Shown here: in pieces, positions 12,828 to 21,136 of the stretch | Numbering within the stretch: position 1 is the first letter of the stretch | How the letters are laid out: each line of letters begins with the position of its first letter | Assembly: GCF_900095175.1 (NCBI RefSeq) | Contig: NZ_LT606946.1 | Coordinates: forward strand, 436,712-500,711 | Length of the DNA stretch: 64,000 nt | Direction of reading: 5' to 3' | Source: Polynucleobacter necessarius | Lineage (GTDB): Bacteria > Pseudomonadota > Gammaproteobacteria > Burkholderiales > Burkholderiaceae | Made by a program: the position numbers and the translations under genes | Notes under the pieces: model-generated | Databases searched by the model: none | What the model saw: only the letters and a program-made list of their open reading frames with translations | What the model was told of the DNA's origin: nothing

Positions 12828-13883
12828 ATGGCAAGTCAATCAATATCCCAATTCCTAGTTAGAGCCACATTGGTTCTAAGCTTTTTTATGGCTTTGCCAG
12901 TGTATGCCCAAGAGGTTAAAGAATTAAATCTCTATTCGGCTCGTCACTACCAAACCGATGAAGCGCTTTACAGTGACTTCACTAAAAAGACGGGGATCAA
13001 GATTAATCGTATCGAGGCTGATGACAATGCCCTAGCTGAGAGGCTCAAAAGTGAAGGTGCCAATAGTCCGGCAGATGTTATTTTGATGGTAGATGCAGCT
13101 CGACTCTGGCGCGCACAAATTGATGGCTTTTTTAAGCCAATATATTCGAAGTATTTAGAGAGTCGTATCCCGGCTAATTTGCGATCTAAGCCTGACGCTG
13201 ATGGATCAACCTGGTTTGGTTTTTCAACGAGAGCTCGTCTCGTGGTCTACAACAAAGCTAAGGTGAACCCGCAAGATGTTGACACCTATGAGAAATTAGC
13301 TGAGCCGGTGAATAGGGGTAAGGTCTGTACGCGCTCAGGTGCCCATCCTTACATGCTGTCACTGATCGGCGCCATGATTGAGCGTCGTGGGGAGGCTGCT
13401 ACAGAAGAGTGGGCCAAAGGTATGGTTGTTAACATGGCACGCCCTCCAAGGGGTGGCGATACCGATCAAATCAAAGCAGTTGCATCTGGCGAGTGTGGCG
13501 TAGCTTTAACAAATTCTTATTACTTAGTGAGACTCTTGCGTTCCACTAAGCCAGAAGATCAAGCCATTGTTGCTAAGATTGGTTTTGTTTGGCCAAATCA
13601 GAAAACTACTGGTACGCATATCAATATTGCAGGTGGTGGCGTAGCCAAGAATGCACCGCATTCACAAGCTGCTATCCAGTTCCTGGAATATCTAGCGAGC
13701 GATTCAGCTCAAGAATATTTTGCTAATGGCAATAACGAGTGGCCTGTAGTGAAGTCGGTCAAGATTGAAAATGAAGGGCTAAAAATGTTAGGACCCTTTA
13801 AGGCTGAAAACATTTCTGTTGCGGCTATTGGTAAAAACCAAATTGCCGCCCAAAGATTACTCGATAGAGTGGGCTATAAATAA
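12828..13883 (+). CDS. fbpA: Periplasmic iron(III)-binding protein (FbpA/FutA-like)
   Basis: A 351-residue extracellular solute-binding protein. A signal peptide (about residues 1-27, ending ALPVYAQ) precedes LNLYSARHYQTDEALY, the typical start of FutA/FbpA proteins. The paired tyrosines in TNSYYLVRL near residue 227 correspond to iron ligands of the family. It delivers ferric iron to the FbpB/FbpC complex. The last 10 bp overlap the end of a convergent hypothetical gene. The iron substrate is inferred from motifs and the Fur-like box. Confidence 0.9.
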   Translation: MASQSISQFLVRATLVLSFFMALPVYAQEVKELNLYSARHYQTDEALYSDFTKKTGIKINRIEADDNALAERLKSEGANSPADVILMVDAARLWRAQIDGFFKPIYSKYLESRIPANLRSKPDADGSTWFGFSTRARLVVYNKAKVNPQDVDTYEKLAEPVNRGKVCTRSGAHPYMLSLIGAMIERRGEAATEEWAKGMVVNMARPPRGGDTDQIKAVASGECGVALTNSYYLVRLLRSTKPEDQAIVAKIGFVWPNQKTTGTHINIAGGGVAKNAPHSQAAIQFLEYLASDSAQEYFANGNNEWPVVKSVKIENEGLKMLGPFKAENISVAAIGKNQIAAQRLLDRVGYK

Positions 13884-14185
13884 GTCACTCGTTTTAGTAG
13901 TTCTTCTGCATTGATGATGGCGGACTGAAAGGTCTTGCCATCTTGACTATTAACGATCACGCCAATTCCGGCAACCGGGGCAAGACTATCTACTTTAAAG
14001 CGGCCCACATTACCCTGTTGTCTAATGAAGCATTCTTCATCAAAGAAGAGTCGATCACCGTTATCATCAATTTCATCTGAATCGATCGTGCTAAAACCAA
14101 TAAGTTCTTGAAGCGTCTCTTTTGTATCAGCGATTTCCATAGCGTGGATTTCTTTTGTGAGGGGATTAATGGCAAATACCTTCAT
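13874..14185 (-). CDS. Hypothetical protein, 103 residues
   Basis: An acidic, soluble 103-residue protein beginning MKVFAINPLTKEIHAMEI, with a middle segment GFSTIDSDEIDDNGDRLFFDEECF that resembles small DUF3846-like proteins, although I am not certain of that family. No signal peptide or membrane helix. A plausible GAAAG ribosome-binding sequence lies before the ATG. It is convergent with fbpA, overlapping by 10 bp. Function unknown. Confidence 0.7.
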   Translation of the reverse strand: MKVFAINPLTKEIHAMEIADTKETLQELIGFSTIDSDEIDDNGDRLFFDEECFIRQQGNVGRFKVDSLAPVAGIGVIVNSQDGKTFQSAIINAEELLKRVTYL

Positions 14186-14317
14186 GGCGATCTTTCAGTA
14201 GATTGATATTGAAACAAGCTTCAATCCTAATTGAAATTGACTTAGCTTGCTTAAGGCGTGTATTTATGAAAGCTCGTTAGAATGGGTCAATATTTACTTG
14301 ATATTGGATGCAAGCCC

Positions 14318-14587
14318 ATGAAACTTTCTCTGAAGATTTTGGTGTCCAGCCTTAGCCTATTTCTATTGGCTTGCTCAACACCGCCGAGCGAGTTCGGAGT
14401 CTATCGACAGTCGGATGGAACGGTTGGGGTGCATGCCCCTAAATCCGCTAAGGATACTGAGGCTCAGGCGGCTGCAGCAGAAGAGTGTAAAAAACTAGGA
14501 AAGCGAGGCGCCACGATTGTCGAATCTCGTAAAACAGTGAACGACCGCTTTCCTATGACTTACATTTTTAGGTGTACTAGCTATTAA
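14318..14587 (+). CDS. Small predicted lipoprotein
   Basis: The ATG at 14318 starts an 89-residue protein (MKLSLKILVSSLSLFLLACSTPP) with an unmistakable lipoprotein signal and lipobox LLAC, cysteine at residue 20. The mature part is short, contains two more cysteines (EECKKLG and FRCTSY) that could form a disulfide, and matches no family I can name. An in-frame ATG at 14282 would spoil the signal sequence and is rejected. Expected location is the periplasmic face of the inner or outer membrane. Confidence 0.75.
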   Translation: MKLSLKILVSSLSLFLLACSTPPSEFGVYRQSDGTVGVHAPKSAKDTEAQAAAAEECKKLGKRGATIVESRKTVNDRFPMTYIFRCTSY

Positions 14588-14598
14588 GGTAAGGCAGC

Positions 14599-15417
14599 TT
14601 AGCTAAGCAACCATTTCTTAATCGATTTATTGACACACATTGCGTCTAAGGCGAGCCCGAAGAACTCTGAACCGTTGGTAACCATGCTTTCGATAGCCTC
14701 AACCTTGCCTGATTTCACGCCACGCAAATACGTTGCTGCGCGATAGCGTAGAAAGTGTTCATTCTCGCCTTCTTCGTTATCTGTGGAGCAGATCTCGAGG
14801 CTGCCATAACGGGTTTCTGGATTGATATTCAGAATAGAGAGGCCCAATGCACCAATTAACTTTTCTGGCACAGGAATAGGCACGTAAGAGTAGAGTGAAA
14901 CTAGTTGCTCTTGTTCGTCGACTTCAATAATGTGGTCCACATCAAAGACATCTTTTTCTGTCAATTCAGTTTCACCGGAATCACTGCCACCAAAGGTAGA
15001 TTCAAGTTGCAACATCGCTGTATTGCCATCTTTGGAGATATCGATCATGTCAGGGTAGCCAAGCAGACCTTTCCACCAGTACATCAGCGAGAAGGTGCAA
15101 GGTTTAACTTCAACTAAACCCTTATTGGTTGATTTGGCAAAGTACAAGCCGTAGAACTCATCATCTTCCTCGAGTCCGTATTGATCGACTTTCAGTTTCT
15201 TTGGCGCAGCTGCCTTGGGTGATTTTTTGGCAGCTTTCTTTGGGGCAGGCTTTTTAGCGACAGGCTTTTTAGTTGCTGGTTTTTTCACTACCTTCTTTAC
15301 GGCCTTTTTGGCTACCGCTTTTTTAGCGACAACTTTTTTAACGGCTTTCTTTGCAGGGGCTTTTTTTACCACCTTAGTAGCTACTTTCTTTTTTGCTGGA
15401 GACTTCTTTGTAGCCAT
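14599..15417 (-). CDS. Histone H1-like basic tail fused to an acidic globular domain
   Basis: A 272-residue protein. Residues 1 to about 75 are almost only K, A, V, P and T in KKAVAKK / KKPAPKK repeats, like the DNA-binding tails of bacterial H1-like and AlgP-type proteins. From about residue 76 the sequence becomes an ordinary globular, acidic domain (EEDDEFYGLYF ... MYWWKGLLGYPDMIDIS ... FLRYRAATYLRGVKSGK) of about 195 residues that I do not recognise. The tail should bind DNA, or possibly RNA, non-specifically; what the C-terminal domain tethers to the nucleoid is unknown. It is convergent with the lipoprotein gene, with 11 bp between the ends. Confidence 0.8.
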   Translation of the reverse strand: MATKKSPAKKKVATKVVKKAPAKKAVKKVVAKKAVAKKAVKKVVKKPATKKPVAKKPAPKKAAKKSPKAAAPKKLKVDQYGLEEDDEFYGLYFAKSTNKGLVEVKPCTFSLMYWWKGLLGYPDMIDISKDGNTAMLQLESTFGGSDSGETELTEKDVFDVDHIIEVDEQEQLVSLYSYVPIPVPEKLIGALGLSILNINPETRYGSLEICSTDNEEGENEHFLRYRAATYLRGVKSGKVEAIESMVTNGSEFFGLALDAMCVNKSIKKWLLS

Positions 15418-15579
15418 GGTCTATTACCCTTCCTATTGGTAGTTAATGTGCTTGGTGCACAAGTGGATATTACTTCAGTTCTACCCACTTTTGCTGATAC
15501 CCATATGGGGATTTACCTTGCAATATCAAGGGTCAAGATCCAATTGTTTTTTTAGTCATATTGAAGAGGGGCGGGGAAC

Positions 15580-15607
15580 TTGAATTTGAGTGCTAACTTG
15601 CTACACT
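15580..15607 (+). promoter_or_regulatory. Probable promoter of the YdcH-like gene
   Basis: TTGAAT at 15580-15585 and TACACT at 15602-15607 are separated by 16 bp, about 40 bp before the start codon. The rest of the 230 bp gap 15418-15647 shows nothing else recognisable. Confidence 0.5.
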
Positions 15608-15647
15608 GAAGTGGCAGTTATGAATAACCTCAACCCAAAGAGAATCT

Positions 15648-15869
15648 ATGTTCCCTGAATATCGCGAGTTAATTACTAAGCTGAAAACATCAGATCGTCA
15701 CTTTTCTCATTTATTTGATAAGCATAACCATCTGGATCAAAAGATTCAGAGAATGGAGGCTCATACCGAACCCAGCACCCCCGAAGAAATTGAGACCCTG
15801 AAAAAAGAAAAGCTTTTACTAAAGGATCAGCTGTATACAGTCCTGAAAAAGGCTGGCGCTGCTTCTTAA
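15648..15869 (+). CDS. YdcH/DUF465 family small coiled-coil protein
   Basis: A 73-residue cytosolic protein made of two helices predicted to form a coiled-coil hairpin. The pattern HFSHLFDKHNHLDQKI ... EEIETLKKEKLLLKDQLY is the DUF465 signature. Its function is not established. It has its own promoter-like element upstream and a strong hairpin terminator just downstream, so it is probably monocistronic. Confidence 0.88.
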   Translation: MFPEYRELITKLKTSDRHFSHLFDKHNHLDQKIQRMEAHTEPSTPEEIETLKKEKLLLKDQLYTVLKKAGAAS

Positions 15870-15876
15870 TGGCTTT

Positions 15877-15917
15877 AGACCATCGGAGCTCGTATTGAGT
15901 CTGATGGTCTTTTATTT
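15877..15917 (+). terminator. Intrinsic terminator after the YdcH-like gene
   Basis: AGACCATC at 15877-15884 pairs with GATGGTCT at 15903-15910, with extra pairing inside, followed by a T-rich run. It lies 8 bp after the stop codon. Confidence 0.8.
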
Positions 15918-15921
15918 AGAA

Positions 15922-16270
15922 CTACGCCTTCTTTAAGAAGCAGGCTTTGAGCAACATCTTGCCAGCCTCTGTCTTGCAGTCAACCTCGTGATTGCCAGAA
16001 ACCAAGCGAATACCCTTAATCTTTGTTCCAACCTTGAGGGTGGTTGATGACCCCTTTACTTTGAGATCCTTAATCGGGGTTACAGTGTCGCCATCAGCTA
16101 GTAAGTTGCCATTAGCATCCTTTACGATGAGGGGTGCCTTCATCCTCTTCAACGCTAGCTGCCATGGGCCACTGATGGCCACATTGAGCGCAAACAAAAT
16201 TCTCACCGTCAGGGTAGGTCATATCCTCCTGGCAGGCTGGACATTTTGGAAGGTTGGCAGTGGTATTCAT
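15922..16270 (-). pseudogene. phnA: phnA/yjdM-like zinc-ribbon gene, frameshifted
   Basis: The ATG complement at 16268-16270 starts a PhnA-type zinc ribbon (LPKCPACQEDM ... [11 protein letters not shown]). After about 42 codons the frame leads to a stop, while the characteristic C-terminal domain ([39 protein letters not shown]) continues in the neighbouring frame to 15922. The total length, 349 nt, is 116 codons plus one base, so a single inserted base around 16134-16144 explains it. PhnA proteins are about 111 residues and of uncertain function. A shorter C-terminal reading frame beginning near 16206 lacks the zinc ribbon and is probably not a separate gene. Confidence 0.85.
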
Positions 16271-16342
16271 GGGGATCTTAGTTAAAAATAGATAGATCTA
16301 TTCTAGTCGACAGCGAGCAGGGTAATTTAGAATCAACTGACA

Positions 16343-18190
16343 ATGAGTAAATCAATCAAGATCATCATCAGTGCTTTGGGCGGGATCATCATCAGTGCTT
16401 TGGGCGGGATCATCCTCCTATTGATATTGGGGGCTTGGTACGCAAGCTCCACAGTAGATCCAGTCCAGCTAACGAAGTTGCTCTCCAGTTCAGTTAAGGC
16501 GGCTACTGGACGAGATTTAAAAATCAGCGGTCCTGTGACCTTGAGTTTTTTTCCGGGAATTTCTGTTACAGCAGAGCGCTTAAGTTTGAGTAATGCCTCT
16601 TGGGCATCCAAGCCTGAAATGCTCACTCTCAAGCGGATTGAGTTAGATGTTAAAGCTCTGCCGCTACTCAGTAAGCGTATTGAGGTTGGCAGCGTGAAAC
16701 TTACTGGCTTAGAGCTACTTCTCCAAAGAAATCCATCTGGTCAAGCAAATTGGGATATGAGTGCAGAAATGTCTAGCGCTGCTCCCGCTTCTGCTTCTGG
16801 TAATGACACTACGGATACTTCTTCGCTTGGTAATAATTTGATATACATGAATAGCATTTCTATTGGGGATGCTCAAATTCAGTATCAAGATGCAGCTAAG
16901 CCAATCTCAAGCTACCAAATTAAACGGATGTCGCTGGCGGAGAGTGGCGATAAAACAGTCATCTCCCTCGACATGCAGACTCAAGGGCAGAGTATTGGGC
17001 TGAGTGGAAAAACAGGCCCACTTTCTGAGTTATTCAAGCAATGGGACGTTGCATTAACTAGGTTCCCGCTGGACCTAGCTCTCAATATGAATGGCAAATC
17101 TTTATTGATTAAAGGTGAGATCATCAAGCCTCCGAAAGCTATGCCCTCGATTAATTTGGCCTTAAGCTCAAAGTCATTTGGCTGGCCAACTCTCGATGCA
17201 GCCACCAACCCCGCTCCTCAGGCTGTAGGTGGCGCTCAGCCAGCGCCAGCAGTGCGCCAAGCCCAAAACCCACAGTCTAGATATGTATTTAGTGATGAGA
17301 TCATTCCTTTTGACGCAATACCGCAGGCCAAGGGGAAAATTGTCATAGACATTACTGAGTTGGGTTTACCAAAGCGCAAACCAATCGAAAATCTCCAGGC
17401 TACTTTGCAGTTGGATGGCAGTGCAATTGATATCCCAAATCTAAGATTTCAGATGGGGAAGGGTAGCGCCGATTTGCAGGTGAATCTCTCAAAGACCAAC
17501 ACTGCAAATCCCACATTAGCAGCAAAAGGTGTGACAAAAGATTTCACGCTAGAAGAGTTATTAGCCAGACTCGATCCAAGCTCCAAGGTGAGTGGTGGTG
17601 GCATGAAGTTGGCATTTGATATCAAGACTTCAGGAAACAGTCTTCATCAGTTCTCGGCTAATTCAAGTGGCAAGATTCAGTTGAGCATCAATCAAGCCCT
17701 CATGGGAACCAATTTTTTAAATGATGCTGGTGATTTCGTAGTCACACTATTGGATTCTATGAATCCTCTGCGTAAAAAAACGAGCGATACGGTGTTGGAA
17801 TGTGCGGTTGCCTACCTACTAATTAATAATGGCCTGATCAATATAGCCAATACGGTTGGGCTTGAAACGGATAGGCTAGATGCAGTCTTGGCTGGCTCTA
17901 TCAATCTGAAAACTGAAGCAGTTAACCTCACGGTTGATCCACGAGAAAAATCAGGTCTCACTAGTGGTCTTGATTTGGCAGGTCTGGTAAAGATGGGTGG
18001 CACGCTAACCAATCCTAAGGCGGGTATTAACCAGGCCGGGGTCGTCAATAGCGCCGTTTCAATTGGGCTTGAATTCTTAACGGGTGGTGTCAGTATTTTG
18101 GCGGAGAATGCTAAATCAATGACCTCAAAATCTCACCCCTGCCGAGATGCGCTCCACCCCTGGTCTGATATTTACCCTGGGGCGGAGTAA
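16343..18190 (+). CDS. AsmA family protein
   Basis: A 615-residue envelope protein with one N-terminal membrane anchor and a large periplasmic region, related to AsmA and thought to act in phospholipid transfer or outer-membrane homeostasis. The N-terminal AsmA pattern is clear: GRDLKISGPVTLSFFPGISV then LSNASWASKPEMLTLKRIELDVKALPLL (quoted in parts). A C-terminal AsmA_2-type region lies at about residues 330-600. The anchor contains an exact 24 bp tandem duplication (16361-16408) giving the octapeptide IIISALGG twice. The start is 9 bp after a TAGAAT element, with no ribosome-binding sequence. Confidence 0.9.
   Translation: MSKSIKIIISALGGIIISALGGIILLLILGAWYASSTVDPVQLTKLLSSSVKAATGRDLKISGPVTLSFFPGISVTAERLSLSNASWASKPEMLTLKRIELDVKALPLLSKRIEVGSVKLTGLELLLQRNPSGQANWDMSAEMSSAAPASASGNDTTDTSSLGNNLIYMNSISIGDAQIQYQDAAKPISSYQIKRMSLAESGDKTVISLDMQTQGQSIGLSGKTGPLSELFKQWDVALTRFPLDLALNMNGKSLLIKGEIIKPPKAMPSINLALSSKSFGWPTLDAATNPAPQAVGGAQPAPAVRQAQNPQSRYVFSDEIIPFDAIPQAKGKIVIDITELGLPKRKPIENLQATLQLDGSAIDIPNLRFQMGKGSADLQVNLSKTNTANPTLAAKGVTKDFTLEELLARLDPSSKVSGGGMKLAFDIKTSGNSLHQFSANSSGKIQLSINQALMGTNFLNDAGDFVVTLLDSMNPLRKKTSDTVLECAVAYLLINNGLINIANTVGLETDRLDAVLAGSINLKTEAVNLTVDPREKSGLTSGLDLAGLVKMGGTLTNPKAGINQAGVVNSAVSIGLEFLTGGVSILAENAKSMTSKSHPCRDALHPWSDIYPGAE
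16361..16408 (+). repeat. 24 bp exact tandem duplication inside the AsmA signal anchor
   Basis: Two identical adjacent copies, 16361-16384 and 16385-16408 (each ATCATCATCAG...GGGCGGG). The duplication is in frame and lengthens the hydrophobic anchor by eight residues. A third partial copy (ATCATC) follows. Confidence 0.97.
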
Positions 18191-18193
18191 TTC

Positions 18194-18541
18194 TTAAAAC
18201 AGTAAGCCGCTGATAAACAGGCTGAATAAAGAAATAAAAATGCTCGCAAAGAATGCGGTCCCGAAGCTGGAGATCGTAAAGCCACCCACAACAGCAGAGA
18301 CCAGCATCAGCACTAAGGCATTCACTACCAGCAGAAAGAGTCCCATGGTGAGGACGGTGAGGGGTAGCGTGAAGAGAATTAATAAAGGCTTCACTATGGC
18401 ATTGGCAAAGCCAAGTAGCAGGGCGGCGATGAGCAGTGAGCCGCCATCTGCGAAGCGTAATCCACTAAAAAGGTAGCTGGCGACCCAGAGGGATAGAGAG
18501 GTTAAACCCCACTGAACTAAAAACAGCACTAAGTTACCCAT
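18194..18541 (-). CDS. Small membrane protein of the phage-holin-like PF04020/YvlD family
   Basis: About 115 residues, four hydrophobic helices, with the family pattern GFANAIVKPLLILFTLPLTVLTMGLF (quoted in parts: ANAIVKPLLIL, LPLTVLTMGLF). Despite the domain name, members are ordinary chromosomal membrane proteins of unknown function; no phage genes are nearby. The start chosen (MGNLVLF) has AAAGGA 8 nt upstream; an ATG three codons earlier overlaps that ribosome-binding sequence. It is convergent with the AsmA gene. Confidence 0.85.
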   Translation of the reverse strand: MGNLVLFLVQWGLTSLSLWVASYLFSGLRFADGGSLLIAALLLGFANAIVKPLLILFTLPLTVLTMGLFLLVVNALVLMLVSAVVGGFTISSFGTAFFASIFISLFSLFISGLLF

Positions 18542-18597
18542 AACAAACATCCTTTTTTAAATGAACTGCAATATTTCCCTTAAATATTATCAGGGCT

Positions 18598-18801
18598 TTA
18601 ATAGTGTGGAGGAACTTCATCTTTAGGGTTGGTATTGCTTGCACCATCTCCACTGCTAGCCTGCTCTTTAATCGACTTTAGTTCACGATATAAAAACTCA
18701 ATCTGTTGCTGTTGCTTGTAAATAGTTTGATTTAGTTGATCAATCAAATCTTCAGTAAAGCTGAGTTTAATTTCAAGGTTGGTGATGCGATCTTCAGTCA
18801 T
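18598..18801 (-). CDS. slyX: SlyX family protein
   Basis: A 67-residue coiled-coil protein. The segment ITNLEIKLSFTEDLIDQLNQ followed by QQQQIEFLYRELKSIKEQ is the SlyX pattern, and the C-terminus ends with the usual PPHY. Cytosolic; function unknown in the family. It is probably cotranscribed with the DUF1653-like gene upstream, 21 bp apart. Confidence 0.88.
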   Translation of the reverse strand: MTEDRITNLEIKLSFTEDLIDQLNQTIYKQQQQIEFLYRELKSIKEQASSGDGASNTNPKDEVPPHY

Positions 18802-18822
18802 TTCATTTCCTCTGTCTTTAGC

Positions 18823-19044
18823 TTAGGCATCGATCAATTCAAATCGACCGTCTTCCATCTCCGTTTTTGGTCTGATCCAAAAGTCATGCGACTGGAGGGA
18901 TTCATAGACATAGGCTGGCTCTAGATTGGCTTCAACGTTAGCAAGCAGCACGACTTTATAAAATCCGCCTGTCTTGATATGCCTTAGTTTGCTACCCGGC
19001 TTAAAGATGCCGCCATCAGCGTCTGCCATTTTTGGTTTACTCAT
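18823..19044 (-). CDS. DUF1653-like small protein
   Basis: A 73-residue soluble protein with the pattern [14 protein letters not shown] ... [12 protein letters not shown] ... [14 protein letters not shown], matching DUF1653-like proteins (an SH3-like small fold of unknown role). It lies directly upstream of slyX on the same strand. The promoter would lie in the 33 bp shared with the divergent monooxygenase pseudogene. Confidence 0.75.
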   Translation of the reverse strand: MSKPKMADADGGIFKPGSKLRHIKTGGFYKVVLLANVEANLEPAYVYESLQSHDFWIRPKTEMEDGRFELIDA

Positions 19045-19077
19045 GTCAAAAAACCGCTTTCTCAGTATGATCTACGA

Positions 19078-20096
19078 ATGACAAATTCTGTCCCGTACTC
19101 CATTCTAGATATATCTCCCATTCCTCAGGGATTTACTGCTGCAGATGCCTTACGTAATTCCTTGGATATTGCCCAGCATGCGGAGGCTTTGGGATATACC
19201 CGCTATTGGGTGGCTGAGCATCACAATATGACCGGCAATGCCAGCTCTGCCACTGCAGTCTTGGTTGGCTATATTGCTGGCGGTACAAAAACCATTCGGG
19301 TTGGTTCTGGTGGGGTGATGTTGCCAAACCACGCTCCATTAATTATTGCAGAACAATTTGGCACACTAGCGTCTCTTTATCCAGGAAGAATTGAGTTGGG
19401 CTTAGGGCGTGCGCCTGGAACTGATCAAATGACAGCCAGAGCCCCTTACGTCGCGATTTATTGGGAAGCGATGCTCGCTTTCCGCAGGATGTACGAGAGT
19501 TGCAACATTACTTTGGCCCTATTCAGGAGGGGCAGTCTGTAAAGGCAATTCCGGGGGCAGATACCGAAGTACCAATTTGGATATTGGGCTCCAGTTTGTA
19601 TGGTGCTCAATTGGCGGCTCACTTTGGCCTGCCTTATGCCTTTACCTCACACTTTGCTCCTGAGCAACTTATTGATGCAATGGCCACCTATCGTGAATTA
19701 TTTAAACCATCCGATAAGCTAGCTAAGCCCTACTGTGCATTTGTGATGAATGTAGTGGCTGCCGATACAGATGAAGAAGCCATTCATCTTTTCACTACTT
19801 TGCAGCAGAACGTCATTCGTATGCGCCGCAATACTCGTGGGCAATTGCCGCCACCGATTGAAAATTTAGATGACTTTTGTGAGTCTCACGAAAAAGCCAC
19901 TGCCGCTCATGCATTGCGCTGCTCTGCAGTTGGGTCTATGCAGACGATCAGAAAGGAGATGCAGTATTGGCTCGATCAAACGGGTGCTAACGAAATGATT
20001 ATCACTGGGCAAATATTCGATCATCAAGCCCGCTTAAGATCATTTGAGATTGCCGCTGAAGCGGCCAAGGAATTGCGCTTTAGCTCTCAGGTCTAA
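19078..20096 (+). pseudogene. LLM-class (luciferase-like) flavin monooxygenase, frameshifted
   Basis: The first reading frame (19078 onward) gives the family N-terminus: [19 protein letters not shown], and [15 protein letters not shown] near residue 120. The remainder ([42 protein letters not shown]-terminus to 20096) is read in another frame. The break is at the C run near 19442-19447; two extra bases or one missing base would restore one protein of about 338 residues, the normal size. Such enzymes use FMNH2 and oxygen on unknown small substrates. The start is 6 bp after a TATGAT element, without a ribosome-binding sequence. The 3' end overlaps the PIN gene by 17 bp. Confidence 0.88.
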
Positions 20097-20502
20097 AAGC
20101 GTTGTAGTCGCTGGTAATCAAAATATTTTCTTGAGCGGCTCGACTGGCAATGCGCAGTACGGCATTGTCTTTGCTAATGAGTATCGATGGTCTTAATTGA
20201 TAAGCCAGATCTAAGAAAATTTGATCATCGGGGTCTTCGCATTTCCAAGGCGCGCTAGATAAATTGGAATCATCATGTAGCTGCGCGATAGATTGCCATT
20301 GAGTCAAAATGCTTGCTTGAGCTGCGCTATCAAGCTGAAAGAGCGGGCGAGAGATGACATCGGCAAACTTCAATAAAGTCTTTTGACTGGCGATTACTGG
20401 AATACTCCCATTCACAATCGCCTGTTTCAGATTAGCAGCCCTTTCGTCATCAAACACAAAAATATCTAACAAGATATTGGTGTCCAAAACTACTGGCTTC
20501 AT
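20080..20502 (-). CDS. PIN-domain protein (putative VapC-like ribonuclease)
   Basis: 140 residues with the PIN acidic residues in place: VLDTNILLDIF at the N-terminus, a central acidic position, CEDPDDQIFLDLA near residue 95-107 and SKDNAVLRIA near 115. It matches the PIN_3 group often labelled as a toxin component of toxin-antitoxin systems. No small antitoxin gene is adjacent; instead it follows the YaeQ gene by 5 bp on the same strand. RNA cleavage is inferred from the family. Confidence 0.8.
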   Translation of the reverse strand: MKPVVLDTNILLDIFVFDDERAANLKQAIVNGSIPVIASQKTLLKFADVISRPLFQLDSAAQASILTQWQSIAQLHDDSNLSSAPWKCEDPDDQIFLDLAYQLRPSILISKDNAVLRIASRAAQENILITSDYNAFRPES

Positions 20503-20507
20503 TGCTG

Positions 20508-21047
20508 TTAATTGCGCCAGATTTCTGGGGTGATAGTAACTTGCCCCATATCTGAAGAAACGTAAGCTTCCCCATCTTGAACATTGACATGCAGAACCAT
20601 GCTGCGCTCGACTAGCTTGTTAAGTTCATTGGCCTGCTCCGCAGGAATGGAGATCACCTGAAGGTTACGGGCACGAGTTAATTTATTCGCAATCCCATCC
20701 CACCAGATTTTGCTAGTGTGTCCACCATAGCAATAGACGATGACTTGATCTGATCGACCGCAGGCTTTGAGGATACGACGTTCATCTGGTTGACCGACTT
20801 CAATCCACAGCTTGATGGCATCAGTGAGATCCTTAACCCAGAGGTCAGGTTCGTCGGTATCGCTTAAGCCTTTAGTGAAAGCCAGATCTTCCTGAGCTTG
20901 AAGAGCAAAAGCAATGATGCGTACCATCATCCGCTCCTCGGTTTCTGAGGGATGCTTTGCGATGGTGAGGGAGTGACTGCTGTAATAGTGGCGGTCAGAG
21001 TCTGCGACGTGGAGGTCGGCTTTGTGGATAGTTGCGCGTAGAGCCAT
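20508..21047 (-). CDS. YaeQ family protein
   Basis: A 179-residue cytosolic protein: MALRATIHKADLHVADSDRHYY, ETEERMMVRIIAFAL, DEPDLWVKDLTDAIKLWIEVGQP and RNLQVISIP are typical YaeQ motifs. The family has a PD-(D/E)XK nuclease-like fold, and the E...D...E residues (EERMMVR, DLWVKD, IEVGQ) are present; its cellular role is not settled. It is the first gene of a two-gene unit with the PIN protein and divergent from the flavoprotein gene. Confidence 0.9.
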   Translation of the reverse strand: MALRATIHKADLHVADSDRHYYSSHSLTIAKHPSETEERMMVRIIAFALQAQEDLAFTKGLSDTDEPDLWVKDLTDAIKLWIEVGQPDERRILKACGRSDQVIVYCYGGHTSKIWWDGIANKLTRARNLQVISIPAEQANELNKLVERSMVLHVNVQDGEAYVSSDMGQVTITPEIWRN

Positions 21048-21136
21048 GGCGCATTATCGCCTTTTAAAGGGGATAGGCTAGATCTCCCAGTATTATTTAG
21101 AAAATTACCCTGATTTACTGTGTATCGTAGAGTCCC

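Noticed and set aside
14282..14318. Upstream start for the small lipoprotein.
   Set aside because: It adds 12 residues before a perfect lipoprotein signal sequence and has no ribosome-binding site.
15215..15442. A plus-strand reading opposite the histone-like tail that looks like a Phe/Ala-rich membrane protein.
   Set aside because: It is the complement of the Lys/Ala repeats and has no ribosome-binding site or family match.
15922..16206. A separate 94-residue gene starting at 16206.
   Set aside because: It is only the C-terminal part of phnA; the zinc ribbon lies directly upstream in another frame, and the first 20 residues of this reading are out-of-frame sequence.
18194..18541. A prophage remnant, because of the holin-family protein.
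   Set aside because: PF04020 members are common chromosomal membrane proteins and no other phage-type gene is nearby.
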